DNA of 64,000 bases from Roseiarcus sp963780825 (lineage in GTDB: Bacteria > Pseudomonadota > Alphaproteobacteria > Rhizobiales > Beijerinckiaceae), in the NCBI GenBank assembly GCA_963780825.1, contig CAWADL010000014.1:434001-498000 (forward strand), read 5' to 3'. The notes below the pieces were generated by a model. That model was given only the letters and a program-made list of their open reading frames with translations, was not told where the DNA came from and did no database searches. The first letter of the stretch is position 1; the number at the start of each line of letters is the position of its first letter. Shown here one piece after another: positions 1-11,502 of this stretch. Made by a program: the position numbers and the translations under genes.

Positions 1-1470
1 CCGCGCAACATCATCGACAAAGATGAGGCGGTGGAGCTCATCACCGCGGTGCTGCCCGACGTCGACGCCAAAGAACTGCGCGAGCGGATGAATTCGAAGA
101 AAGGCTTCATCTGGATCAAGCGCCAGATCACGTCGAAAGAGCACGACGAGATATACCATCTCGGCCTGCCCGGCATTGGCTTCTGGCCGGAAAGCAAGCG
201 AATCTATCCGAATGGCCCGACAGCGGCGCACGTGCTCGGCTTCGTCGATAAGGACAATATCGGCATCGCGGGCATGGAGAAATATCTCGATACCCAGGGC
301 CTGACGGATCCCCATGTGCCCGGCTTCGCCGTCGATGCAGAGGCGCTAAAGCCGGTGCGCCTTTCGCTCGACATCAAGGCGACCCACGCGTTGCGCGACG
401 AGCTGATCGCCGGACTGGAGAAATTCAAAGCCAAGGCGGCCGCGGGCGCCATCATTGATGTCGATACCGGCGAGATCATCGCACTGGAGTCGCTGCCCGA
501 CTACGATCCCAACGACCCGCCGGACATGACCAAACAGGCCAACTGGCCGAAGATCAACCGCGTCAACGTCGGCACCTATGAGATGGGGTCGACCTTCAAG
601 GCGCTGACGATCGCGATGGCGCTCGATTCAGGCAAGGTCTCGCTCGGCTCGCATATCGACGCGCGCGATAGTTTGCGCTCCGGCCATTTCACCATCCACG
701 ATTTCCACGCGACGCACCGTGTGCTGACGGTCCCCGAGGTGTTCACCCATTCCTCGAACATCGGCACCGCGCGCATGGCGCTGATGGTTGGTGTGCAGGG
801 TCATCAGGCTTTCCTGCGCAAGATGGGCCAGCTCGACCGGTTGCAGACAGAATTGCCGGAAAGCGCCAAGCCGCAGGTTCCCAAACACTGGGGCGAACTC
901 AACACGATGACCATCGCCTTCGGCCAGGGCCTGAACGTCGCGCCATTGCAGGCGCTGATGGGCGTGGCCGCGCTGGTCAACGGCGGCCATCTGATGAAAC
1001 CGACCTTCCTGGTGCGAGACGAGGCCACCGCGATGGCGAATTCCGAGCGCGTCGTCAGCGAACAGACCTCGGAGTTTATGCGCTATCTGTTGCGCTCCAA
1101 CGCGACGCATGGCTCGGCCGGTTTCGCCAACGTCGACGGCTATTACGTCGGCGGCAAGACCGGCACGGCGCAGAAGATTGTCGGCCGCCGATATTCCAAC
1201 GATAAGGTGTTCACCACTTTCATGGCGATCACGCCGGCCGATAAGCCGAAGCTTCTCTATCTGGTGATGTACGATCAACCAGAGGCGGCGCCCGGCGACG
1301 GCGGCTATCACACGGCCGCCTACAACGCGGGGCGCGTCACGGGCGCGCTTTTGCGCCGCGTGGAGCCGTTGGAGGGGCATCCGCCCCTGCTCGCGCCGCC
1401 GGCGCATCCGTTCCCGCTGATCGCGCGGCTCGGGTATGGCGCCGACGCCGACAAGGTCGGCAAGGAATGA
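1..1470 (+). CDS. ftsI: Septal peptidoglycan transpeptidase FtsI (PBP3), 5' end outside the window
   Basis: Class B penicillin-binding protein that cross-links septal peptidoglycan in the periplasm as part of the divisome. The frame is open to the first base of the window, so the cytoplasmic tail, membrane anchor and start of the pedestal domain are missing; the apparent GTG at 31 is internal. The transpeptidase domain is complete: S-T-F-K active-site motif with the serine codon at 589, S-S-N near 751, and K-T-G-T with its lysine codon at 1156. It is the first visible gene of a plus-strand dcw cluster and is followed after 154 bp by murE, the gap holding a palindromic repeat. Identity is secure from the motifs and from the neighbouring mur genes. 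Confidence 0.96.
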   Translation, partial: PRNIIDKDEAVELITAVLPDVDAKELRERMNSKKGFIWIKRQITSKEHDEIYHLGLPGIGFWPESKRIYPNGPTAAHVLGFVDKDNIGIAGMEKYLDTQGLTDPHVPGFAVDAEALKPVRLSLDIKATHALRDELIAGLEKFKAKAAAGAIIDVDTGEIIALESLPDYDPNDPPDMTKQANWPKINRVNVGTYEMGSTFKALTIAMALDSGKVSLGSHIDARDSLRSGHFTIHDFHATHRVLTVPEVFTHSSNIGTARMALMVGVQGHQAFLRKMGQLDRLQTELPESAKPQVPKHWGELNTMTIAFGQGLNVAPLQALMGVAALVNGGHLMKPTFLVRDEATAMANSERVVSEQTSEFMRYLLRSNATHGSAGFANVDGYYVGGKTGTAQKIVGRRYSNDKVFTTFMAITPADKPKLLYLVMYDQPEAAPGDGGYHTAAYNAGRVTGALLRRVEPLEGHPPLLAPPAHPFPLIARLGYGADADKVGKE

Positions 1471-1489
1471 GCGCGATTTCAGGCGCCGA

Positions 1490-1582
1490 TGTAGCCGCGG
1501 TCGTTGACCGCGGTCTTTCGAAGATCGTCCCTTTCCGAAAGAGGCGATCTCGGGGCAACCGCGGTCAACGACCGCGGCTACA
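1490..1582. repeat. Palindromic repeat, family A copy 1
   Basis: Two perfectly complementary 25-base arms (1490-1514 and 1558-1582) flank a 43-base spacer. Each arm is itself a hairpin with an 8-bp stem, CCGCGGTC-GTT-GACCGCGG. It begins 20 bases after the ftsI stop. The same arms recur at 63167-63248 with one mismatch. It could act as an RNA hairpin or be a small mobile palindrome; function is unknown. Confidence 0.9.
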
Positions 1583-1624
1583 AGCGGCGCCCGTATGGGC
1601 GCAAAGGCAGGGAGGCGCGCGGGC

Positions 1625-3058
1625 ATGACGACCCTCGGCGCTCTCGTCGATGCGCCCGCGCCGCTCGCTTCGGTCGAGGTGACTGGCCTCGCCTCCGACA
1701 GCCGCAAGGTCACGCCCGGAGATGTTTTTTTCGCGCTCGCCGGCGCCAAAGACGACGGCCTCAAACATGTCGCCGATGCTGTCGCCCGCGGCGCACGCGC
1801 GGTCGTCGCGGAGCGCCAACCCGATGATGTCAGGGCCGCAGCATTCGTTCAAACAACCGACACCCGCCTCGCGCTCGCCCGCGCGGCGTCGCGCTTCTAC
1901 TCCGCGCGACCGTCAACGATCGTCGCCGTCACCGGCACCAGCGGCAAAACCTCCGTTGCCGCCTTCGTTCGCCAAATCTGGCAAAGCCTTGGATTTGAGG
2001 CTGCATCGCTGGGTACGATTGGCGTCGTTTCGCGGCCCATCAACATCTATGGCTCGTTGACGACGCCGGACCCGATCGCACTGCACCGCATGCTCACACA
2101 GCTCGCCGATGCGGGAGTGACGCATCTAGCGATGGAGGCTTCTTCGCATGGGCTGGATCAGAAGCGGCTCGACGGGGTGACGCCTGCTGCGGCCGGCTTC
2201 ACCAACCTGTCGCGCGATCACATGGATTATCACGCGACCGAGGAGGAATATCTCGCCGCCAAGCTGCGGCTGTTCCGCGATCTGCTCCGGGCCGGCGAGC
2301 CCGCTATTGTCGACGCGGACAGCGAGGTCGCACCGCGCGTCGTCTCGGCGGTTCGCGCGGCAGGGCGGCGGCCGTTCACCGTCGGCAAAAAGGGCGAAGA
2401 TATCGAGCTCAAATCCGTGACGCGCGAAGGGTTTTCCAGCCGACTGGAACTGAGTCATGGCGGCAGGTCCTATGACATCCTGCTTCCTTTGCCGGGCGAT
2501 TTCCAAGTCTCCAACGCGCTGGTCGCGGCTGGATTATGCATCGCCTCGGGCTCCCCGGCTGAGCGGCGTCTTCGCCGCGTTGGCCGCGCTCGAAGGCGCG
2601 CCGGGACGGATAGAGCGGATCGGCGCGAAACATGGCGCGCCGGTTTTTGTCGACTACGCGCACAAGCCCGACGCGCTGGAGAAAGCGCTTGCGGCGCTCC
2701 GTCCGTTCGTCACCGGGCGGCTCATCGTTGTCTTCGGCTGCGGCGGCGACCGCGATCCCGGCAAGCGGCCGATGATGGGCGAGATCGCAGCTCGCGCGGC
2801 GGACGTCGTCATCGTCACCGACGACAACCCGCGCTCCGAAAACCCCGCCGCCATCCGCGCCGCGATCCTTGCCAAAGCCCCCGGCGCCCGGGAGATCGGC
2901 GACCGCGCGACGGCGATCGGCGAGGGCGTCAAGCTACTCGAACCCGGCGACGCGCTCGTCATCGCCGGCAAGGGTCACGAAACCGGCCAGATCGTAGGAG
3001 ATCGCGTGCTGCCGTTCTCCGACGCCGACACAGCGCGGACGGCGCTGGAGACCTACGT

Positions 3059-3062
<4 letters not shown>
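1625..3062 (+). CDS. murE: UDP-MurNAc-tripeptide synthetase MurE (one frameshift)
   Basis: Cytoplasmic Mur ligase that adds the third stem-peptide residue to UDP-MurNAc-L-Ala-D-Glu. The ATP loop G-T-S-G-K-T-S lies near codon 1934, and the D-N-P-R motif after 2822 indicates meso-diaminopimelate as substrate. I chose the ATG at 1625 because the protein then begins like other MurE proteins; an in-frame ATG at 1595 is possible. The frame shifts by +1 between about 2540 and 2575, and the span is 3n+1 bases, so one extra base explains it. Without correction the first frame runs on into murF and gives a false MurE-MurF fusion. The stop overlaps the murF start as ATGA. Confidence 0.93.
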
Positions 3063-4461
<1,399 letters not shown>

Positions 4462-4462
<1 letters not shown>

Positions 4463-5545
4463 TGCTGACTTTTCTGAGCGATCTCGGTCACGTCTCAGGC
4501 CTGTTTCATCTGTTCCGCTATCTGACGTTCCGTACCCTCGGCGCGGCGACGACTGGGTTGTTCCTCGTGTTCTTCTTTGGGCCGACGATCATCTCGGCGC
4601 TGCGCCTCAAACAAGGCAAAGGCCAACCGATCCGCGCCGACGGTCCCGCCTCGCATCTGCTCACGAAGAAAGGCACGCCGACGATGGGCGGGCTGATGAT
4701 CCTGTCCGGGTTGATGGCGTCGGCGCTGCTCTGGGCGAGCCTGACGAGCCCTTATGTCTGGATCGTCCTGTTCGTCACGCTGGGCTTCGGCGCGATCGGC
4801 TTCTACGATGACTATCTGAAGGTCACGAAGCAATCGCATCTCGGCTTCTCGGGCCGCGCGCGATTGGCCGGCGAATTCGCTATCGCCCTCGCCGCCTGCC
4901 TCGCGATGAAACTCGTCGGCGGCGCTGCGGCGACGTCGCTCGCGCTGCCCTTCATCAACGGCTACGTCATCGATCTGAGCTGGGCCTTCCTGGTGTTCGG
5001 TTCGTTCGTCATCGTTGCCTTCGGCAATGCGGTCAATCTGACGGACGGACTCGACGGGCTGGCGATCGTGCCAGTCATGATCGCCGCCGCGACCTTGGGG
5101 CTCATTTCCTATTTTGCGGGTAATGTCGTCTATTCGCACTATCTGCTCATCAACCACATACCCAACGCCGGCGAGATCATTGTCATCTGCGGTGCGGTGA
5201 TCGGGGCTGGTGTCGGTTTCCTCTGGTTCAATGCGCCGCCTGCGCAGATTTTCATGGGCGATACGGGCTCTCTCGCGCTCGGCGGCCTGCTGGGGACGAT
5301 CGCGGTCATCATCAAGCACGAGGTCGTACTCGCGATAATAGGCGGCCTGTTCGTGATGGAGGCGTTGAGCGTCGTCGTGCAGGTGACGTCGTTCAAGCTG
5401 ACCGGCAAGCGCGTGTTCAAGATGGCGCCGATCCATCATCACTTCGAGCAGCTGGGCTGGTCGGAGCCGCAGATCGTCATGCGCTTCTGGATCATCTCGT
5501 TCGTGCTGGCGATGGTCGGCCTCGTCCACGTTGAAGCTGAGGTGA
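4462..5545 (+). CDS. mraY: Phospho-MurNAc-pentapeptide translocase MraY (one frameshift near the end)
   Basis: Polytopic inner-membrane enzyme that makes lipid I from UDP-MurNAc-pentapeptide and undecaprenyl phosphate. Typical motifs include the D-D-Y stretch near the end of the first third, N-L-T-D-G-L-D-G-L and the H-H-H motif near the C terminus. As written, the frame runs through into murD as an 814-residue fusion. The canonical ending T-L-K-L-R-stop is present in the +1 frame at 5528-5545. Removing one base at about 5524-5525 gives 360 residues, the usual MraY length, with a stop two bases before a GTG start for murD. The fusion is therefore an artefact. Confidence 0.93.
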
Positions 5546-5547
5546 GC

Positions 5548-6906
5548 GTGACGCCGGTCTCGACATCAGCGGGAAAGCGCGTCGCGCTGTTCGGCCTCGG
5601 TGGATCCGGGCTGGCGACGGCGCGCGCGCTGATCGCTGGCGGCGCGGAGGTGTCTGCCTGGGACGATGGCGAAGCGTCGCGTGCGAAGGCGTCGGACGTT
5701 CCGCTCGTTGATCTCTCCAGCGCCGACTGGTCGCGCTTCGCTGCGCTCGTGCTCTCCCCCGGCGTGCCGCTGACGCATCCGAAACCTCACTGGACGGTGG
5801 AGCGCGCCAAAGCAGCGGGCGTCGAGGTCATCGGCGACATCGAGCTGTTCGCGCGCGAGCGCGCGGCGCGGGCGCCGGATGCGCCGCTCGTCGCCATCAC
5901 TGGCACGAACGGCAAATCGACGACCACGGCGCTGATCGCGCATATTTTGCGCGAGGCGGGGCGCGAGGTCGCGCTCGGCGGCAACATTGGCGTGCCTGTG
6001 CTCGAACTGCCGCCGCCGGCGCCTGAGCGCGTACACGTCATCGAGTGCTCGTCCTTCCAGATCGATCTCGCGCCCTCTCTGGCTCCTAGCGTCGGCCTGC
6101 TCATCAATCTGACGCCCGACCATCTCGACCGACACGGGACGATGGAGAACTACGCCGCAATCAAGGAGCGGTTGGTCGCGGCGGCGGACACAGCGGTTGT
6201 CGGACTTGACGACGAATATTGCCGCGACATCGCGTCGCGCCTGAAGGCGGCGGGGCGGCGCCTGGTGGGCGTGTCGCAAGCGCGCTCTGAGATGGCCGAT
6301 GTATACGTCGATGATCATCGTTTGTTTGTGAAGGGCGCCGCGGCGCCTCTCATCGACCTCCGCATCGCGCCCGCCTTGCGCGGCGCGCACAACGGCCAGA
6401 ACGCGGCTTTCGCTTTTGCCTCGGCGCGGGCGCTCGGAGTCGAGGTCGATGCGATCTCGCAGGGTCTGGCAAGTTTTCCTGGCCTCGCGCATCGCATGGA
6501 GCAGGTCGCGCACAAGGGCCGCGTGCTGTTCGTCAACGATTCGAAAGCCACCAACGCCGACGCGGCCGAAAAGGCGTTGCTATCGTTCCAGGACATCTTC
6601 TGGATCCTCGGCGGCAAGGCGAAAGAGGGCGGCGTCGAGCCGCTGCGCTATCTGTTCCCTCGTGTCCGCAAAGCTTATCTGATCGGCGCCGCGACAGAGG
6701 ATTTCGCCGCGACGCTCGAGGGATCGGTCGCCTTCGAACGCTGCGGAACACTCGATAAAGCCGTGGCGGCCGCAGCCCGGGACGCCGCCGCCAGCGACGC
6801 GGCGGAGCCGGTTGTGCTGCTTTCGCCGGCTTGCGCGTCCTACGATCAATTCGCCAATTTCGAAGCGCGCGGCGATGCGTTCCGTGCGCTCGTAGCCAAA
6901 CTATAA
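5548..6906 (+). CDS. murD: UDP-MurNAc-L-alanine--D-glutamate ligase MurD
   Basis: Cytoplasmic ligase that adds D-glutamate to UDP-MurNAc-L-alanine. The N-terminal Rossmann motif (GLGGSGLATA) is followed by the ATP loop G-T-N-G-K-S-T-T-T, and the C-terminal domain is complete; about 452 residues in one intact frame. I place the start at the GTG at 5548, which begins V-T-P-V-S as the homologous proteins do and follows the corrected mraY stop by two bases. Upstream sequence in the same frame is the tail of mraY carrying an extra base. Confidence 0.94.
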   Translation: MTPVSTSAGKRVALFGLGGSGLATARALIAGGAEVSAWDDGEASRAKASDVPLVDLSSADWSRFAALVLSPGVPLTHPKPHWTVERAKAAGVEVIGDIELFARERAARAPDAPLVAITGTNGKSTTTALIAHILREAGREVALGGNIGVPVLELPPPAPERVHVIECSSFQIDLAPSLAPSVGLLINLTPDHLDRHGTMENYAAIKERLVAAADTAVVGLDDEYCRDIASRLKAAGRRLVGVSQARSEMADVYVDDHRLFVKGAAAPLIDLRIAPALRGAHNGQNAAFAFASARALGVEVDAISQGLASFPGLAHRMEQVAHKGRVLFVNDSKATNADAAEKALLSFQDIFWILGGKAKEGGVEPLRYLFPRVRKAYLIGAATEDFAATLEGSVAFERCGTLDKAVAAAARDAAASDAAEPVVLLSPACASYDQFANFEARGDAFRALVAKL

Positions 6907-6918
6907 AGGGGATCCGAC

Positions 6919-8054
6919 ATGGTCGCGCGAACCGAACGCGGTATAGTCGCTGATTGGATGCGCACCGTTGATCCCTGGCTGCTCGGCGCCTTTCTGGGCT
7001 GATGGCGATCGGTGTGGTGATGGCGCTCGCGGCGAGCCCTGCGGTCGCCGAGCACATCGGCCTGCCTGAGTTCCACTTCGTTGATCGTCAGGCGGCGCTG
7101 CTCGTGCCCTCGGCAGCGATGCTGGCGGCGACATCGCTGCTTTCGCCGCGGCACGCGCGGCGCGCGGCGCTGTTGGTCTATGCGGCCTCGTTCGCGCTGA
7201 TCATCCTGGCGCTGCTGTACGGCGCCGAGGTGAAGGGGTCGCGGCGGTGGATCGCCGGCGTGCAGCCCTCCGAGTTCATCAAGCCCGCTTTCGTGGTACT
7301 AGCGGCCTGGGCCTTCACGGAAGGCGGGCGCGCGAACTCCCCGCGAGGTTTGGCGCGTCTGCTGTCGTTCCTGATCCTGCCGCTGACCATCATCCCGCTG
7401 ATTCTCGAGCCGGATTTCGGCCAGACGATGCTGATCTCATTGGTCTGGGCGTCGCTGTTCTTCATGGCGGGATTGCACTGGTTCTGGGTGTTAGGACTCG
7501 GCGGCGTCGGTATGGTTGGGGGCCTCGCTGCCTACAAATTCTCCCCGCACGTTCACGACCGCATCAAGCACTTCATCAACCCCGATTCGGTCGCGGGCGG
7601 GGTCAGCGACACATTCCAGGTCGACACCGCGTTGCAGGCGATCCTCAACGGCGGTTGGTTGGGCCGTGGGCCGGGAGAGGGCGCCTACAAGCGCATCCTT
7701 CCCGACGCGCACACCGATTTCGTGTTCGCAGTAGCGGGCGAGGAGTTCGGCATGATCGCCTGTCTCGGCCTCATCGCCTTCTTCGGCTTCATCGTCATTC
7801 GCGGGCTCTGGCTCGCCTCGCGCAATCACGATCCGTTTTGCCGTTTTGCGGCGGCGGGGCTGACCATCATGTTCGGCGTGCAGAGCTGGATCAACATGGC
7901 GGTCAATCTCCGCGCCATTCCCGCAAAGGGCATGACGCTGCCGTTCATTTCCTACGGCGGCTCGTCGGCGATCGCGCTGGCGATTGGCATGGGTTTCCTG
8001 GTCGCGCTGACGCGGCGCAACCTCACCTCGCCCAGCGTGCTCGACCGCGCATGA
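6919..8054 (+). CDS. ftsW: Lipid II polymerase / division protein FtsW (one frameshift)
   Basis: SEDS-family polytopic membrane glycosyltransferase that polymerises lipid II at the septum together with FtsI. The start at 6919 gives M-V-A-R-T-E-R followed by the first membrane segment. At about 6999 the frame breaks: the first frame hits TGA just after L-G-A-F-L-G, and the protein resumes at 7002 with the expected L-M-A-I-G-V-V. The span is 3n+2, so one C appears to be missing from a CC pair, one of the few deletions in this window. The rest is intact and ends at 8054, overlapping murG by four bases. Confidence 0.93.
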
Positions 8055-9137
8055 ACGTACTTCTCGCGGCTGGCGGCACGGGCGGCCATCTGTTTCCCGC
8101 CGCCGCGCTCGCCTCTGCGCTCCGGGCGCGGGGAATCGACGTCGATCTCGCCACCGACGATCGCGCGCTGAAATACGGCGGCGAGTTTCCCGCCCGCGCG
8201 ATCCACGCCATTGCTTCCGCGACGCCGACCAGCGGAGGCTTCGCTGCGAAGCTTGGCGCCGCGGCCACCTTGGGACGCGGGTCGCTGTCCGCCCTTTGGT
8301 TGCTCCGACGTCTGAAACCGGCTGTCGTCGTCGGTTTCGGCGGCTATCCGACCGTGCCGCCGCTGGTGGCCGCCTCGCTGCTCGGCGTCCCCAGCATTCT
8401 GCATGAGCAGAACGCCGTGATGGGTCGCGCCAACCGTTTCCTCAGCCGCCGCGTCAGCCGCATCGCGACTGGATTTCCCGACCTCGGCGGCGTTTCCGCA
8501 AGCCTGAAGTCTAAGCTTCGCTATACAGGCAACCCTGTCCGCCCGGCTGTGCTCGCCGCCGCCGCGACGCCCTATCCCGACTTCGCCGACGGACGGTTGC
8601 GGGTGCTCGTCACAGGCGGCTCGCAAGGCGCGCGGGTGATGTCCGAGGTCGTGCCGGCGGCGCTGGCAAAGTTAGCGCCGGAGGAGCGCGCCCGTATTTC
8701 GCTGACGCTTGCAAGCGCGCGGCGAGGATCGCGCCAAGGCCGCCGCGGATTGCGAACGGCTCGGCTTTCCCGCCGAGATCGCAGAGTTCTTTCCGGACTT
8801 GCCCGCCCGCATTGCCGGCGCGCATCTCGTCGTCGCCCGCGCGGGCGCTTCGACGGTAAGCGAACTCGCGGTCATCGGCGCCCGGCCGTGCTGGTGCCCT
8901 ATCCGCACGCGCTCGATCAGGACCAGGCCGCCAACGCCGCGCTACTGGCGAAAAGCGGCGCGGCGACTGTCGTGCGGCAGGCGGATTTCACGCCGGAAGC
9001 GCTCGCGCAGATCTGGCGCGATGCCCTTGCTGACCCTGCGGCGCTGCGCCAGCGCGCCGAAGACGGCGCGGCGCTCGGGCGCGCCCGATGCGGCGGAGCG
9101 GTTGGCGGAATTAGTGAGCGAAATCGCGCGGGCGTGA
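8051..9137 (+). CDS. murG: Lipid II synthase MurG (several frameshifts)
   Basis: Membrane-associated GT28 glycosyltransferase that transfers GlcNAc to lipid I. The N-terminal G-G-T-G-G-H-L-F-P-A motif, the H-E-Q-N motif near 8402, and the later V-T-G-G-S-Q-G-A donor-domain loop are all present. The frame changes at about 8715, 8890 and 9080, each time resuming the MurG sequence at once; the C terminus A-E-R-L-A-E-L-V-S-E ends at 9137. Start at 8051 overlaps ftsW. In many relatives murC follows here; in this window it does not. Confidence 0.92.
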
Positions 9138-9149
9138 AGAGGCGCCGCC

Positions 9150-9219
9150 TGGGAACGCGGGCGTCTCGCCCGCTCTTTGGGTTGGCTCCGCGAAAGCGCG
9201 CGAGACGCGCGCGGTCCAA
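9150..9219. repeat. Palindromic repeat, family C
   Basis: Two 25-base arms (9150-9174 and 9195-9219), about 85-90 percent complementary, around a 20-base spacer. The core reads gcgggcgtctcgcccgc, so each arm forms its own hairpin. It begins 13 bases after the murG stop. The arm length and the placement just after a stop codon match families A and B. Confidence 0.75.
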
Positions 9220-9352
9220 GGCGCGCGTTTCGGCTTGACGCGAGATTTTTACCAAATCGATTTACGCTAATTTAACGCTGCGGTTGTCGCAGCGTGATGC
9301 AGTCATTAGCCCTGGATGTCGTTTTCGGTTTCGAACGACGCGGAGGGGCCCC

Positions 9353-10568
9353 TTGTTTTTGCGCAGTTTGTTTGTCGCGTTGCTTTTTCTGTTGCCAGGC
9401 TTGAGCGCCGCCTGGGCCGAGGACTGGAGCATTCAAAGCGTCGAAGGCGGCGTCAGCATATTCAAGGGCGGCGAGTGGAGCCCTCCGCTCATCGGCGCCG
9501 ATCTTCCCGCGGGCGCTGTGCTTCAAACAAAAATCGACGGTCGCCTGCTGATCGAGCGCGGCGCCGATCAAGTCGATCTCGCGCCATCGACAAAGCTACG
9601 CGCTGAAGGGGAGAACCCCATCGACGCCATCGCGCGTTTGTTTGACGGTGCGATCGGCGTGCGCGAAACTGCAAGCGTCGGAAAGCGATTTCTAGTGGTC
9701 ACGCCAGACGCATCAATCCAGGCGAAGGGCGCGGCCTTCGGAGTTTCGGTCGATACTCAATCGACGACGGTTGCTGTGCAGCAAGGCCTCGTCAGCGTGA
9801 CGAACTTCGCCACCCAAAAGACAGTTGATGTTACCGAAGGGCAGGTCTTCCGAATCTTGCACGGGCCCGCGGGCATTGAAGACGCCGCGCCACCCGCCGA
9901 TCTCGCAAGTGTCGCCGCCAAGCAGGCTGCCGCGAGGGTCGCCCCGCTAGGCGCGGAGGGAAAAGACGCTGATAAAGCGAGCGGCGCGATCGCGGCAAGG
10001 ACGGGCGACATCGACCCGAAAACGCTAGGCGCGGTCAAGGACCCGCAACGCCAAGCCACCGACGCGAAGATGGCTGAAGACGCCGCAGCTGCCGCTCACG
10101 AAGAAAAACGTAAGGCGAAGCTCGGCAAGGCCGATCCCGAAAACGGTCGCCGCGGTGAGGCAGATCGAAAGCGATTTGTTGCAAGGCATCGATGTCGATT
10201 CCGAGCCATTGGATGACAACTTTCAATGGACCGAGGTGGAAGATGGTAAGGTTCGGCTCAAGCCGTTGTGGCGCATCATTGTCGGCCTAAGCGGCGGTGA
10301 GGCCTATGAGTTCTGGGCGCTGTCGATCGTCGTCTGCACGCTGCTGGGCGCGCTGACCAGCGCTTTGATGAAGGACGTGGGGATGGGCCCGGTGTTGAAC
10401 ACTGCCATTATCATGCTGGCCTTCGCCACGGCGATCCTGGTGCGAGACGCGTTCTTTCGCGACGCCTCCAACATTACCATAGAGCCGTTCATGTCGATGG
10501 GCATGATGTTGGGCGCGATGCCTTTGCTGCTGCTGGGCGGCGCCTTCACCAAATTCAAACTTGGTTGA
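9353..10568 (+). CDS. Secreted FecR-domain protein with C-terminal membrane segments (one frameshift)
   Basis: A TTG at 9353 behind a GGAGGGG box begins a clear signal peptide ending near S-A-A-W-A-E-D. A FecR-type domain follows (roughly residues 25-160), then an alanine/lysine-rich charged stretch. Near 10140 the frame shifts by one base: the +1 frame continues T-V-A-A-V-R-Q-I-E-S-D-L-L-Q and three or so hydrophobic segments to 10568. The span is 3n+1, consistent with one inserted base and a single protein; two separate genes are the alternative. The FecR domain could bind peptidoglycan or sense a signal, but no sigma factor or TonB receptor is adjacent, so its role is open. Confidence 0.6.
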
Positions 10569-11502
10569 ACATGAGCCACGGACTCGGAGCGTCGGCGTCC
10601 ACGCCGACGAGGAACCCGTCGGCGTGGAGGCCAACGCTCCGATGACGAACGCTCAGGCTCGGCGCGCTTACGATCCAGACAGCGGCCGCGAGCGGCACGG
10701 CGACGTCGCGCACATGCTCCGAAAGCATCGCGCGGATTTCCGCCTTCGCCGCCGCGCGCACGTTTTCCGGCTGATCATCCAACGCCCGGCTGGCCGGACC
10801 GATCGCCATCGACTTGGCGAGCGCATTGTCGAGACCCCCGCCAACGCCGATATCGAGCATAAAGTCCCGCTGTGCCAGCGCGACGTCGGCGAACCCCGCC
10901 TCATCGAGAATACGCCGCACGCGCTGCTCGTCGGCGAAAGAGAACGGGCCAGGGTCGTCAGGTCCGGGCCGTGGCGGGGCGGGGGCGTGTTTGATCGCCG
11001 CCGCATAGGGCGCCATCAACCACGGATTTAGCTTCGGGTCGCGCCAGCACGCGAAAACGAGACGGGCGCTGGGTTTCAAGCCCAGGCGCAGATTGGCGAA
11101 GCTTTTTGCAGGCGCGGCGAAGAACATCACTCCGAAGCGCGAGGTCATCAGGTCAGCGGCTTCGTTGGAAAAATCGTAGGCGGTAGCATCGGCGCATTCG
11201 AAGCGGGCTGGCGAGCCGAGCGCCCGCGCGCGCTCCTTCGCTCGATCGATTAGAGGCGCGGATACATCGACGCCGAGGGCGACGCCGGTGATTGCGGCAA
11301 GACGCAGCGTCGTTTCGCCGGCGCCGCAGCCAACATCGATGACGGCCTCGCCCGCGCGCGGGGACGCGGCCTCAAGCAACGCCGCAGTGATTGGCGTGAA
11401 CAACTTGTCCTGGCTTTCCTGCTCGGCGACCCAGCGTTGTCCCGGCGGCCCGTTCCAATAGGTCGATTGTTCTTCGTTGGCGGCGTCCAGGCGTGCGCTC
11501 AT
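10555..11502 (-). CDS. SAM-dependent class I methyltransferase with a repeat-encoded C-terminal tail
   Basis: The SAM-binding motif V-I-D-V-G-C-G-A-G-E-T-T is near residue 55-65 and the acidic post-I motif (GVDVSAP) follows; the fold is that of UbiE/COQ5-like methyltransferases. Substrate unknown. The start at 11502 overlaps the stop of the upstream cupin gene as ATGA, so the two are cotranscribed. The expected end is near V-P-L-A-A-A-V-W-I-V-S-A; beyond it the frame reads through palindromic repeat B1 (10585-10641) without a stop and ends at 10555 inside the last codons of the convergent FecR gene. The last 30 or so residues therefore look acquired from the repeat. Confidence 0.85.
   Translation of the reverse strand: MSARLDAANEEQSTYWNGPPGQRWVAEQESQDKLFTPITAALLEAASPRAGEAVIDVGCGAGETTLRLAAITGVALGVDVSAPLIDRAKERARALGSPARFECADATAYDFSNEAADLMTSRFGVMFFAAPAKSFANLRLGLKPSARLVFACWRDPKLNPWLMAPYAAAIKHAPAPPRPGPDDPGPFSFADEQRVRRILDEAGFADVALAQRDFMLDIGVGGGLDNALAKSMAIGPASRALDDQPENVRAAAKAEIRAMLSEHVRDVAVPLAAAVWIVSAPSLSVRHRSVGLHADGFLVGVDADAPSPWLMFNQV
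10585..10641. repeat. Palindromic repeat, family B copy 1
   Basis: Arms of 25 bases at 10585-10609 and 10617-10641 are inverted copies with a few mismatches around a 7-base spacer. The core is CGTCGGCGT-CC-ACGCCGACG. It starts 17 bases after the plus-strand FecR stop and lies inside the 3' end of the minus-strand methyltransferase. Other copies are at 14076 and 60877. Confidence 0.9.

Noticed and set aside
1490..1582. Rho-independent terminator or CRISPR repeat
   Set aside because: No T-run follows, arms are inverted rather than direct repeats, and copies are single and dispersed.
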